From positions 62,001-126,000 of the forward strand of contig JAJEDJ010000043.1 of the NCBI GenBank assembly GCA_022821545.1: a stretch of DNA of 64,000 nt. Direction: 5' to 3'. This document shows positions 1 through 8,398 of this stretch, in pieces; the first letter of the stretch is position 1; each line of letters opens with the position of its first letter. The notes below the pieces were generated by a model. The model was not told the origin of the DNA, did no database searches, and was given only the letters and a program-made list of their open reading frames with translations. This DNA is from Caldilineaceae bacterium (GTDB lineage: Bacteria > Chloroflexota > Anaerolineae > Caldilineales > Caldilineaceae). A program made the translations under genes and the position numbers.

Positions 1-1
1 G

Positions 2-403
2 GGAAACGACTGCAGCTGGTCCTGCGATGTAGACAACCTGGCCTACCCCGTATCCGTCTATGACCATGGACAAGGGAAATGCGTCGTTGTCGGCGGCGCC
101 GTCATCTCGTCGATCTTCGTATACGCCGATTTCTGCAAGGGCAGCATCTGGGGATTGCAGCGAAAGGGAGACAGGTGGCAAAGTACCCTTCTCATAGAAG
201 CAGGTACGGCAATAAGCAGCATCGGCTCTGACGAAACGGGCAATCTCTACGCGACCGGTTATGCTCTCGGCAAGATTTTTCAGCTCGTCCCAGAGGTAAA
301 CGCGCCGGACAGCGTCAACGAAGACAAAGCGGAAACCGAAGAAAATGGTGAGGAGGCAGCGGCCGGTACACCTGAAAACGCAGCCGGCGGAGAAAAGCCC
401 TGA
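2..403 (+). CDS. PQQ-dependent glucose/sorbosone dehydrogenase-like protein, C-terminal part
   Basis: The frame is open from the left edge of the window to a TGA at 401-403, so the N-terminus is missing. The visible 133 residues contain PVSVYDHGQGKCVVVGG followed by a V-Y-A-D-F-C-x-G-x-I-W block. This resembles the last beta-propeller blades of soluble glucose/sorbosone dehydrogenases (a conserved GG-x-V-Y and Y-x-D-x-C-x-G-x-I-W pattern). Such proteins oxidise sugars in the periplasm or on the cell surface using PQQ. The last 35 or so residues are acidic and rich in Glu, Ala and Gly, unlike the folded domain, and look like a disordered tail. The role is inferred from motifs only. The neighbouring sugar importer fits a sugar-related function. 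Confidence 0.7.
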   Translation, partial: GNDCSWSCDVDNLAYPVSVYDHGQGKCVVVGGAVISSIFVYADFCKGSIWGLQRKGDRWQSTLLIEAGTAISSIGSDETGNLYATGYALGKIFQLVPEVNAPDSVNEDKAETEENGEEAAAGTPENAAGGEKP

Positions 404-521
404 CATAGAATGCCGTAGCATGCCGGTTGGCCGGGATAGTTCTCTTCCCAGTTAGCAAGGCACTTGTTGAATTGGATCAGTATTCCACTCATCAAAGCCC
501 AAAAGGGCGAAAGGAAAACAG

Positions 522-1892
522 ATGATACAGCGCAACACCCAGCGCCACAATCTGAGTCGACGAAGTTTCCTGCAGCTTTCGTCAGCGGCAACCGCGGGCG
601 CCGTGCTGGCTGCCTGCGCACCGGTCGGCAGCGACATGGCCGGCGGCGACATGGCCGACGACATGCCCGATCAGCTGGAAGCCGAAATCACCGTCTGGCA
701 CCAGGACTGGGACGGCATGAACCGCATCCTGGCCTGGGCCACCGAGGCCTTCGCCGAGGTCGAACCCGGCGTAACCGTGAACACACAGCCAATTGGCTAC
801 GGCGACCTGCTCGCCAAACTCCTCCCCTCCATCGCAGCCGGCAATGAGGGCGACATCAACTACCACTACACCGACTGGGTCGTCGCCACCGACGTATCCC
901 AAGTCTTCCTCGAAATCACCGACCTGGCCGGCGGCCGCAACGCTCTCGAAGAACGGTTCTTCCCCGCCGCCTTCACCGCCGTCAACGCGCCCGAAGGCAA
1001 GGCCTACTACTATCCCTACATCTCCGGCCTCTCCGACTGCGTCCTCGTCCTCAACACCGACCACTTCTCGGAGGCCGGCGGCGACTGGACCCAGTGGAGC
1101 GACCTCGGCGCCGTCATCGACGACTGCCTCAAGGTCCGGCAGATCGACGACGACGGCAACATGACCCACGCCGCCTGGACGCTGACGGGGATGTTGGGCC
1201 TCTTCCCCCAGACCCTTATGTACCAGCTCGGGGGCGCGCCCTACGACGTGGAGACCGCCACCTTCACCTACAACAGCGAAGCAGGCATCGCCGCCCTTCA
1301 GTTCATGCACGACATCATCTACGAACACCGCCTTTTCGACTGGGACTTCATCGACAACGTGTGGCAGGACATGGCCAACGGCATCCTCTCCATGGAAGGC
1401 ATGGGCTCCTGGACCTATAGCGTCCTTGCCAACCAGTTCCCGCTCAATCTCGAAGCAGTGCCGATGCCCAGCCACCCGGACGCCGTCGAACGCATCCTCT
1501 GTCCCAGCCACATCGGCTCCTGGGCCCTCTCGCGGCGCCTCCGCGACGACTCCGACATGCTGAACGCCTCCATCGCGTTCATCGACATGATCATGAGCAC
1601 GGAAGGGCAGCTGCAGGCGATGGAGTTCTACTCCGGCAGTCTGATGAGTCCGGCCGTCTACGCCGACCCGCGAATCGAAGACACCAAGTACGGCGCCGTC
1701 TCCAAGAAATGCGCTCTCGGCGTCTGGCCCCACGCCCGCTACGCCGGTCACCACGTGGCCAACCCGGCCCCCGCCTGGCGCGAAGCCGAGAGAGCCCTCA
1801 CCGGCGAGATCTCCATCCAGGAGGCCGCTGAAAACATCGACGCCGAAATGCAGGGCCTCGAAGACACGGCCCTCGAACGGCTCAATGCCTGA
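522..1892 (+). CDS. Sugar ABC transporter substrate-binding lipoprotein (family 1)
   Basis: 456 residues. The N-terminus has a twin-arginine-like S-R-R-S-F-L stretch (residues 12-17), a hydrophobic segment and a lipobox L-A-A-C with Cys32 as the probable lipid anchor. A Gly/Asp/Met-rich linker follows, then a family 1 solute-binding fold (ITVWHQDWDGMNRI, and G-D-L-L-A-K-L-L-P-S-I-A-A-G-N). It should capture a sugar or oligosaccharide outside the membrane and deliver it to the two permeases encoded next. A purine-rich ribosome site (GAAAGGAAAA) precedes the ATG. The substrate cannot be read from the sequence. A strong stem-loop lies just after the stop and probably raises its expression relative to the permeases. 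Confidence 0.88.
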   Translation: MIQRNTQRHNLSRRSFLQLSSAATAGAVLAACAPVGSDMAGGDMADDMPDQLEAEITVWHQDWDGMNRILAWATEAFAEVEPGVTVNTQPIGYGDLLAKLLPSIAAGNEGDINYHYTDWVVATDVSQVFLEITDLAGGRNALEERFFPAAFTAVNAPEGKAYYYPYISGLSDCVLVLNTDHFSEAGGDWTQWSDLGAVIDDCLKVRQIDDDGNMTHAAWTLTGMLGLFPQTLMYQLGGAPYDVETATFTYNSEAGIAALQFMHDIIYEHRLFDWDFIDNVWQDMANGILSMEGMGSWTYSVLANQFPLNLEAVPMPSHPDAVERILCPSHIGSWALSRRLRDDSDMLNASIAFIDMIMSTEGQLQAMEFYSGSLMSPAVYADPRIEDTKYGAVSKKCALGVWPHARYAGHHVANPAPAWREAERALTGEISIQEAAENIDAEMQGLEDTALERLNA

Positions 1893-1900
1893 TCTTGCGC

Positions 1901-1940
1901 GGCGGGCGGGGACGGTCCTACCGGGCCGTCCCGCCCAGCC
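1901..1940 (+). terminator. Stem-loop between binding-protein and permease genes (ABC importer 1)
   Basis: GGGCGGGGACGG (1904-1915) pairs with CCGTCCCGCCC (1926-1936) with one bulged G. The stem continues inward by two GC pairs and a wobble to a TACC loop, and outward by GGC/GCC around a bulged A. No U-run follows, so it is more likely an mRNA-stabilising or attenuating hairpin than a full terminator. The matching position of hairpins in the other ABC loci of this window supports a function. Confidence 0.55.
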
Positions 1941-1979
1941 GCCCGACCCGTTGCCAAAACTCTGAAGGGGAAGGCAGCC

Positions 1980-2903
1980 ATGGCAGTCACAGCAGGGTCA
2001 AGTCCAACTGGCGCCGCGCCGGTCAGGTCATGGCGCGCCTGGCTCTCGCAATACAGCTGGCTCGGTATGGGCTTTGCCTTTTCGCTGAGCCTGTTCTACC
2101 TGGTGATGTTCGTCATCCCTTTCGGCACAGCCATCTGGCTCTCCTTTAACAATTGGGACTACATCCAGAAGCCCGTCTTTGTCAACACGCGCAACTTCGA
2201 TAAGCTGCTCGGCGATCCCGGCTTCTGGAACGCGCTCTGGACCACCGTCAGATTCTCGGCCGTCGAGATCTTCGTCGCCCTCAGCCTCGCCCTTCTGCTC
2301 GCGCTTGCCCTCAGCCACCTGCGCCCCGTATACCAGTACACGCTGCTCGCCATCTACAATCTGCCGGTCATCATGCCCGGCGTCGTCAGCGTCCTGCTCT
2401 GGAAATGGCTTTACCGCACCAACGGCGGCGCCTTTAACGCCATCCTCGAATCGGTGGGCCTGCCGGCCCAACCCTTTTCCAGAAGCCCGGACCAGGCTCT
2501 CTGGTGTATAACACTCATGGTTGTCTGGATCTTCCTCGGCAACTCATCCATCGTTCTGCTCGCCGCCATCAACGAGGTGCCGGACAGCCTGCTCGAGGCC
2601 GCCCAACTCGACGGGGCCAGCGCCTGGAAACGCTTCACTGCCGTCACCCTGCCCCTGATTCAGCCCGCCATGGCCTACCAGGTCGTAACCAGTATCATCG
2701 GCACCATGCAGATGTTCGAGCCTTTCCAGCTCATGCCCGGACCCGGCCACAGTACACGCACACTCTCGCTCTACACCTACCAACTCGGCTTCGAGGTGCT
2801 GAACCTCGGCTACGGCGCGGCCGTCTCGATCGCCATGTTCGTCATTCTTCTCAGCGCCACGCTCTTCGAGCTCCAGCGCCGCCGCAAGTCCTGGGACTAT
2901 TGA
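1980..2903 (+). CDS. Sugar ABC transporter permease, MalF/UgpA type
   Basis: 307 residues with about six hydrophobic membrane segments. The conserved cytoplasmic EAA loop reads EAAQLDGASAWKRFTAVTLP (about residues 203-222), which docks to the ATPase. The first transmembrane segment follows a short cytoplasmic N-terminus (AFSLSLFYLVMFVIP). The start has a good ribosome site (GAAGGGGAAGG). It pairs with the next gene to form the inner-membrane channel. No ATPase gene is near, so a shared MsmX-like ATPase encoded elsewhere probably energises it; that is known for many family 1 sugar importers and inferred here. Confidence 0.9.
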   Translation: MAVTAGSSPTGAAPVRSWRAWLSQYSWLGMGFAFSLSLFYLVMFVIPFGTAIWLSFNNWDYIQKPVFVNTRNFDKLLGDPGFWNALWTTVRFSAVEIFVALSLALLLALALSHLRPVYQYTLLAIYNLPVIMPGVVSVLLWKWLYRTNGGAFNAILESVGLPAQPFSRSPDQALWCITLMVVWIFLGNSSIVLLAAINEVPDSLLEAAQLDGASAWKRFTAVTLPLIQPAMAYQVVTSIIGTMQMFEPFQLMPGPGHSTRTLSLYTYQLGFEVLNLGYGAAVSIAMFVILLSATLFELQRRRKSWDY

Positions 2904-2915
2904 CGGAGAAGCGCC

Positions 2916-3800
2916 ATGACCGCGACCACGACCGATCTTTCCCGCCTGTCGACGCCCTACTGGCAGCGGACGCGCTGGCAGACGTGGCTGCTCATCGCCG
3001 TCCTCATTGGCGGCGGCGTCCTGATGCTCTACCCGTTCGCATGGCTCGTGCTCTCCGCCTTCAAACTGCCCGCCGACATCATCCGCATCCCTCCCACGCT
3101 CTGGCCCGAAGAGTGGTCGCTCGACGCTTTCCAGGTCGTCCTTTCCCACAAGATCGGAGGGGGCAGCCTCGCCCGCTCCTACCTCAACAGCATCTTCGTC
3201 ACCATCACGACCGTCATCGCCGTTCTCATCACCTCCACCCTTGGCGGCTACTGCTTCGCCCGCCTGCGCTTCCCCCTGCGCGAGCCCCTCTTCTACTTCG
3301 TGCTCTCGACCACCATGGTGCCATTCCTCACGCTCCTCATCCCCCTCTACGTCGTCATGGACAGGCTCGAACTCCTCAACACGCTGTGGGTTCTGATCGT
3401 GCCCTCCATCTTCTCATCCTTCGGCATCTTTCTCTGCCGCCAGTTCGTCTACGGCATCCCCCTCGAGCTCTACGACGCCGCCAAGATCGACGGCGCCGGC
3501 GATTTCACCATCTACACGCGAATCATCGTCGGCATGATGAAGCCGGTCATATCCGTGCTGGCAATCTTCAGCTTCAGGGCCACGTTCAACGACTATCTTT
3601 GGCCCCTTGTCACCATCACCGACGCCGGCAACTACACCCTCCCCCTCGCCCTGCGCGGCATCGGCAACTCTTTCGGCTGGTTCGACTATTCCAAGGTTAT
3701 GGCCAGTTCCCTGCTCACCCTGATTCCGCCGCTGATCGTCTTTTTCATCTTTCAGCGCAACCTGGTGAAGGGGATCGCTCTGACGGGAATAAAGGGCTGA
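2916..3800 (+). CDS. Sugar ABC transporter permease, MalG/UgpE type
   Basis: 294 residues, starting 12 bases after the previous stop with GGAGAAG upstream of the ATG. Six membrane segments are visible, and the EAA-like loop reads ELYDAAKIDGAGDFTIYTRI. It ends with the K-G-I-A-L-T-G-I-K-G pattern common to the C-terminus of this permease subfamily (related endings occur in the other MalG-like genes of the window). It is the second channel subunit of importer 1. Co-transcription with the two genes upstream is likely from the spacing. Confidence 0.9.
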   Translation: MTATTTDLSRLSTPYWQRTRWQTWLLIAVLIGGGVLMLYPFAWLVLSAFKLPADIIRIPPTLWPEEWSLDAFQVVLSHKIGGGSLARSYLNSIFVTITTVIAVLITSTLGGYCFARLRFPLREPLFYFVLSTTMVPFLTLLIPLYVVMDRLELLNTLWVLIVPSIFSSFGIFLCRQFVYGIPLELYDAAKIDGAGDFTIYTRIIVGMMKPVISVLAIFSFRATFNDYLWPLVTITDAGNYTLPLALRGIGNSFGWFDYSKVMASSLLTLIPPLIVFFIFQRNLVKGIALTGIKG

Positions 3801-3862
3801 AGTAGAGAATACCAGAAAGCCGCGCGCTTGACGCGCCGCTTACACTTCAGACGGGAAATCTC

Positions 3863-4891
3863 ATGTTAGGTAGAAGAATGGGCAAAGAGATCGGGGTCGG
3901 CGTGATCGGCTTGGGGATGGGAGCGAACATGCTCTCCATCAATCAGGACGCGACGTCAAGCATGCAGGTGCGCGCCCTCTGCGACAGCGACACCGCGCGA
4001 CTGGAACAGCTTGGCAAAGAGCACGGGATTTCGCACCTTACCACAGACTACCAGGAGCTGGCGCTGCAGCCGGACATCGACGTGGTCGGCATCTATTCGC
4101 CCGACCACCTGCACATGGCGCATATCGAAGCTGCCGTCGCCGCCGGCAAGCACATCATCTGCACGAAGCCAATGGTCGTATCCCTGGAGGAGGCCAGACG
4201 CGTCGTGCAACTGGTCCAGAGGGCGGGCGTCAAGTTTCTGGTTGGACAGACGTCCCGCTTCAAGCCGCCGTTCATGGCTGCGCACAAGCTGTTTGAAGAC
4301 GGCGACCTGGGACGCCCGCTCTTTGCGGAAGCGCACTACGTCCACGATATGCGGCCCGTCATGGACCGCACGGCCTGGCGGCACGAGGCGCCGCAGGACT
4401 GGCTATACGGGGGCGCCTGCCATCCTATCGATCTGCTCCGCTGGTTCTTCGGCGACGTCGACGAGGTTTTCACCTACGCATCCTGCAGCCACATGGACGA
4501 CCGCTATCCGGACGACAAGCATGACAACTTTTTGATCAACCTGCGCTTCCGTTCCGGCGTGATTGCGCGGATTCTGGCGGTATACGGCCTGGTGGAACCA
4601 CCGCTGCCCATGCAGGGGTTGAGCATCTTCGGCGACAAGGGTTCGTTCGTCAACAATCAGCTCGTTCTCGACAAGATTCAGGGTCAGCCCGAGTTCAGCC
4701 TGGAGTTCAGGCGCGAAGCCGGGCACGGCCAGGAAGTGCTGCGCTACATGCGCCATTTTGAAGAGTGTTTGCGGGAGGACAAGCGTCCGCTAATCGATGA
4801 AGTCGCGGGAGCCAAAGTGATTGCCACCGCTTCGGCCTGCTGGGAGTCGATTCGCACCGGACTGCCGGCAAAGGTCGCTGAGGTGACGTAG
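3863..4891 (+). CDS. Gfo/Idh/MocA family oxidoreductase
   Basis: 342 residues. The Rossmann N-terminus reads GVGVIGLGMGANML, followed by an S-P-D-H-L-H-M-A segment. The usual E-K-P motif appears as C-T-K-P-M, retaining the catalytic-site lysine. The C-terminal domain has GGACHPIDLLRWFFG, typical of sugar-binding sites in this family. Members oxidise or reduce sugar, inositol or amino-sugar carbons with NAD(P). An internal ATG at 3878 (MGKEIG) is an equally good start. It lies between two sugar importers, so a role in catabolism of the imported sugar is inferred. Substrate unknown. Confidence 0.88.
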   Translation: MLGRRMGKEIGVGVIGLGMGANMLSINQDATSSMQVRALCDSDTARLEQLGKEHGISHLTTDYQELALQPDIDVVGIYSPDHLHMAHIEAAVAAGKHIICTKPMVVSLEEARRVVQLVQRAGVKFLVGQTSRFKPPFMAAHKLFEDGDLGRPLFAEAHYVHDMRPVMDRTAWRHEAPQDWLYGGACHPIDLLRWFFGDVDEVFTYASCSHMDDRYPDDKHDNFLINLRFRSGVIARILAVYGLVEPPLPMQGLSIFGDKGSFVNNQLVLDKIQGQPEFSLEFRREAGHGQEVLRYMRHFEECLREDKRPLIDEVAGAKVIATASACWESIRTGLPAKVAEVT

Positions 4892-4981
4892 CGGAAGGTG
4901 GAATACGCGCACCGCTCTGAAGCCGTCTCGATTCAACTCTGTCAGGGTATAGCCAAGCATCTTTCCACAGGAGGAACTACC

Positions 4982-6406
4982 ATGTCCAACCGTTTGACTC
5001 GACGCGAAATGCTGCGCTTAAGCGCTGGAGTCGCGGGTATCGCCGCCCTGGCCGCCTGCGCGCCGGCGCCCGCCGGCGGGGACGCTGCAGCCGGGGAGAG
5101 TATGGCCGGCTCGGAGGCCTCGGGCGAACGGACGCAGATCCGGTTCGCCAGCTTCGACTGGTTCGCCAACGTGCCCGGCATCCAGTGGGCCGAGTACCAT
5201 CAGAACGAGGCCTTCCCCCGTTACTACGAGGAGCACCCCGAAGTTGAGATACTTTGGGAACCGCACGGAGACGGCTGGTCCACGAAGGTATTGACCAATA
5301 TGGCCGCGGGCACCGCGCCCGACGTGATGTCCACCTGGCCGCCCATCATCAACACCTGGGCCGAAAAGGGACAGCTGCTGGACCTGCAGCCCCTGGTCGA
5401 CCAGGACGTTCCAGACGCCGACGACATCTTCCTCGCCGCCGGCTGGGACCAGTGCTGGGACCAGATCACACAGATCCGCATGGCGATGGTAACCAACATC
5501 GACGTGACCAGCGTCTACTACAGCAAGCCGGCCTTCGACGAACTCGGTGTCGCCTACCCCGAACAGGACTGGAGCGTCGACGATTGCGCCGCGACCGCGT
5601 GCGCGCTGACAAAGAAGAACGACGACGGCGAGATCACACGCTGGGGCGGGCAGCTGCGTCCGAGCTACGTACTGGGCTACTTCTACTATGTTGAGGCCTG
5701 GGGCGGCATGGTCCGCGACGACGAGACGTTGATGGAATGCATGCTCGGCGAAGAGGAGGCACTGGCCGCGTTCGAGTGGATCCGCCACAACATGTGGGAC
5801 CTCAACTGCCTGGCACAGAGAAACCAGGTAAATGCCTCCGGTATCCCCAACACGTGGACCGGCGTCCTGCCAGCCGACATAGTCGCCTTCGCCGAACGCA
5901 GCGCCGACCAGTTCTTCGACTTGGCCGACCAGATGGAGGAAGGCTCCTGGGACATCAACCACATCCCCGCCGGCCCAGTCGACCGCGTCTGCATGGGCGC
6001 CCCCGATCAGTGGTGCGTCTACAAGGGCGTCGCCGACCGCGGCAACCACGACGACGTCTGGAACTGGGTCAAGTGGATCGGCGCCGGCGAGTGGTACCAG
6101 GACAATGTAGCCCGCAGGTCGGGGCGTCTGCCCGGTCTCGCCAGTTCCGCCGACAAGTGGCCTGGCTTCTTGCGTGAGATCGACAGCCGCCTCGAGCCGG
6201 TAAACCTGGAGGTAATCGTGGACCAGCTGAAGACCGGAGAGGCCCGCGGCCCGCAACTCTTCCGCTTCCAGTCTGTGGCCGAAGAGCTCCTCGTCCCTGC
6301 CATGGAGGCCATCTACGTTGAAGGCTCCGAGCCCGTCAGCATTCTGGTCGACATCTCGCAGCAGGTGACCGAAGCCCAGCACGCTACGCTCGAACGCATG
6401 GGATAG
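4982..6406 (+). CDS. Sugar ABC transporter substrate-binding lipoprotein (family 1), importer 2
   Basis: 474 residues from the ATG at 4982, chosen because AGGAGG lies 8 bases upstream and the protein then begins with a clean twin-arginine/lipoprotein signal (TRREMLRLSAGVAG, then L-A-A-C). The frame is open further upstream to 4898, but that extension is not signal-like. The mature part starts after a Gly/Ala/Ser linker and has the usual two-lobed family 1 layout (TNMAAGTAPDVMSTW). It is distinct in sequence from the binding protein at 522, so the two importers probably recognise different ligands. It heads importer 2 and is followed by a strong hairpin. Confidence 0.88.
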   Translation: MSNRLTRREMLRLSAGVAGIAALAACAPAPAGGDAAAGESMAGSEASGERTQIRFASFDWFANVPGIQWAEYHQNEAFPRYYEEHPEVEILWEPHGDGWSTKVLTNMAAGTAPDVMSTWPPIINTWAEKGQLLDLQPLVDQDVPDADDIFLAAGWDQCWDQITQIRMAMVTNIDVTSVYYSKPAFDELGVAYPEQDWSVDDCAATACALTKKNDDGEITRWGGQLRPSYVLGYFYYVEAWGGMVRDDETLMECMLGEEEALAAFEWIRHNMWDLNCLAQRNQVNASGIPNTWTGVLPADIVAFAERSADQFFDLADQMEEGSWDINHIPAGPVDRVCMGAPDQWCVYKGVADRGNHDDVWNWVKWIGAGEWYQDNVARRSGRLPGLASSADKWPGFLREIDSRLEPVNLEVIVDQLKTGEARGPQLFRFQSVAEELLVPAMEAIYVEGSEPVSILVDISQQVTEAQHATLERMG

Positions 6407-6422
6407 CTGAATGAGAGAGTAG

Positions 6423-6470
6423 AGAGGAGTGAGAAGTGGGCGAACGCTTCTGACTCCTCTTCTTTCTTTT
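6423..6470 (+). terminator. Stem-loop with T-rich tail after binding-protein gene (ABC importer 2)
   Basis: AGAGGAGTGAGAAG (6423-6436) faces CTTCTGACTCCTCT (6447-6460): 13 of 14 positions pair, with a 10-base loop. TCTTTCTTTT follows directly, so this is terminator-like. It would stop or slow transcription between the binding protein and the permeases. It also argues that the permease starts downstream at 6492 and not at 6429, which lies inside the hairpin. Confidence 0.6.
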
Positions 6471-6491
6471 CCGAGACTGCTGAGAAACGGT

Positions 6492-7478
6492 ATGGCGATG
6501 CGCTTGGCAAGACAGTGGCGGGTGGGATCCTCCCAGAAACGGCAGGACCTGATCACCGCCTATCTCTGCCTCCTGCCCTGGATGGCAGGCTTCCTGTCCT
6601 TTGTGTTCGGGCCGATGCTCTTTTCGCTGGGTCTGAGCTTCTTCCGCTCCGATCTGCTCACCAGCACCTTCTTCGTCGGCCTCGACAACTACCGCGACCT
6701 CTTCCGCGAGGACCTCTTCTGGAAGAGCCTGCGGGTAACATTCATCTATGCCTTCTCGACAGTCCCGCTCGGCTCCTGCCTGGCCCTGATGATCGCCCTG
6801 GTGTTGAACCAGAAGCTGCTGGGGCTCGGAATCTGGCGCACCATCTACTACCTGCCCACCGTGATCTCCGGCGTCGCCGTCTCTCTGCTCTGGCTGCAGA
6901 TCTTCAATCCCCGCGCCGGCCTGCTCAACAACTTCCTCGCCATCTTCAGCGTCGACGGTCCGTCATGGCTCTACTCGTCGACGTGGGCGCTTCCCTCATT
7001 GATCATCATGAGTGTCTGGGGCGTGGGCGCGAACATGCTCCTCTACCTGGCCGGCCTGCAGGGCATCCCCACCCATCTCTACGAGGCCGCCACGATCGAC
7101 GGCGCCAATAGCATTCGCAAATTCTGGCACGTCACCATCCCGATGCTGACGCCCACTATCTTCTTCAACGTCACCATCGGCCTGATCTACGCTTTCCAAT
7201 TCTTCACGCAGGCCTTCATCATGACCCGAAGGGGGGCCGAACAACGCCACGCTGAGCATGGTGCTCTTCCTCTACCGCAAGGCGTTCCTGCAGATCCGTT
7301 TCGGCTACGCTTCGGCCGCGGCCTGGGTCCTTTTTGCAATCATCATTACCTTTACCCTGATATTCCAGTACTCGTCCCGGCGTTGGGTCTACTACGAAGG
7401 AGAAGCGGCCAGATAACGGCCACAGGGATGGCTGCGCGCGCAGCGAGAGAGGTCTGCCCTCTTGGTCCCGGTCGGTAA
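6492..7478 (+). CDS. Sugar ABC transporter permease, MalF type, frameshifted near 7225
   Basis: From the ATG at 6492 the protein has membrane segments and the EAA loop LYEAATIDGANSIRKFWHVT, then reaches F-F-T-Q-A-F-I-M-T. There the reading frame goes wrong: the expected E-G-G-P-N-N-A-T-L-S continuation lies in the +1 frame. One extra C in the run ACCC at 7224-7227 explains it. Read with that base removed, the protein continues through a normal last membrane segment and ends at TAA 7414-7416 (R-R-W-V-Y-Y-E-G-E-A-A-R), 307 residues in all, the usual family length. As it stands the frame continues to 7478 with a basic, non-membrane tail. It is either a true pseudogenising mutation or a sequencing/assembly error. 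Confidence 0.85.
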   Translation: MAMRLARQWRVGSSQKRQDLITAYLCLLPWMAGFLSFVFGPMLFSLGLSFFRSDLLTSTFFVGLDNYRDLFREDLFWKSLRVTFIYAFSTVPLGSCLALMIALVLNQKLLGLGIWRTIYYLPTVISGVAVSLLWLQIFNPRAGLLNNFLAIFSVDGPSWLYSSTWALPSLIIMSVWGVGANMLLYLAGLQGIPTHLYEAATIDGANSIRKFWHVTIPMLTPTIFFNVTIGLIYAFQFFTQAFIMTRRGAEQRHAEHGALPLPQGVPADPFRLRFGRGLGPFCNHHYLYPDIPVLVPALGLLRRRSGQITATGMAARAAREVCPLGPGR

Positions 7479-7502
7479 GAAGAGCAGTCGACAAGAGTAA
7501 AG

Positions 7503-8393
7503 ATGCGTACCGAAAACGTCCTGGTAGAGCAGAAAAGGTTCAGCTACGCCCGACCGGCGGGGCCGCTCTGGCGCTCCGTGGTTCACCAGATCTGGCTGTG
7601 GATTCTGGTGCTGCCCGGCGCGGCCCTCTTTCTCACGCCCTGGGTGTGGATGCTTATGACCGCAGGCAAAGAAAAGAGCCTGATCTGGAAAATCCCCCCG
7701 GTCTGGATCCCGCCGACCTACCGGTGGGCCAACTACGTCGAGGCCTGGCTGAAGGGCGATTTCATCACATTCTTCTCGAATACCGCCTTTGTCGCCTCGC
7801 TCAACGTCGTGGCCGTACTCGTCTCCTGCTCCATCGCCGCGTTTGCCTTCGCCCGCATCCAGTTTCCCGGCCGCACAACTCTGTTCGTCATCGTACTGAG
7901 CACGATGATGCTGCCGATGCAGGTGACGCTGATCCCGCTCTTCATGATCTTCAGCTGGCTGGAGTGGGTAAATACCTTCAAGCCGCTGGTCGTGCCCCTC
8001 TTTTTCGGCGACGCCTTCAGCATCTTCCTGCTGCGCCAGTTCTTCCTCACAATCCCCCGTGAACTCGATGACGCCGCCCTTATCGACGGCTGCAGCCGCT
8101 TCGCCGTCTTCTGGCGCATCCTCCTCTTCCAGGTACGCCCCGCGCTGATTGTTGTGGCCATTTACCAGTTCACCTATAGTTGGAATGACTTCTTCGCGCC
8201 GCTGATCTACATCAACTCGCCCCAGTTGTTTACAATTACCCTGGGGCTGAGCCGCTTCAAAGGACGCACGGAGGTCGATATCCAGTACCTGATGGCGATG
8301 ACGGTCGTCTCGACCCTCGTGCCAATCGCCATCTTCTTCGTGACCCAGCGCACATTCCTGCAGGGGATTGTGATCACGGGAATCAAAGGATAA
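7503..8393 (+). CDS. Sugar ABC transporter permease, MalG type, importer 2
   Basis: 296 residues with a long N-terminal cytoplasmic part, then six hydrophobic segments. The EAA-like loop reads ELDDAALIDGCSRFAVFWRI, and the C-terminus ends I-V-I-T-G-I-K-G like other MalG-type permeases here. The ribosome site is weak (AAGAGTAAAG). It is the partner of the frameshifted permease upstream. If that frameshift is real, importer 2 would lack one channel half. Confidence 0.88.
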   Translation: MRTENVLVEQKRFSYARPAGPLWRSVVHQIWLWILVLPGAALFLTPWVWMLMTAGKEKSLIWKIPPVWIPPTYRWANYVEAWLKGDFITFFSNTAFVASLNVVAVLVSCSIAAFAFARIQFPGRTTLFVIVLSTMMLPMQVTLIPLFMIFSWLEWVNTFKPLVVPLFFGDAFSIFLLRQFFLTIPRELDDAALIDGCSRFAVFWRILLFQVRPALIVVAIYQFTYSWNDFFAPLIYINSPQLFTITLGLSRFKGRTEVDIQYLMAMTVVSTLVPIAIFFVTQRTFLQGIVITGIKG

Positions 8394-8398
8394 ACAGC

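Noticed and set aside
2504..3805. 433-codon frame overlapping the first permease pair
   Set aside because: It lies out of frame over two permeases with intact EAA loops and is Arg/His/Pro-rich.
3819..3839. Imperfect GC hairpin between importer 1 and the first Gfo/Idh/MocA gene
   Set aside because: The stem is only 5 bases plus two after a mismatch, and no U-run follows. Too weak to call a terminator.
5018..6556. 512-codon frame antisense to the importer 2 binding protein
   Set aside because: It is a shadow frame of a GC-rich gene with a clear lipoprotein signal on the other strand. No motifs were recognised.
7431..7444. GCTGCGCGCGCAGC palindrome after the frameshifted permease
   Set aside because: A short GC palindrome without loop or U-run. 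Such stretches are frequent by chance in GC-rich DNA.
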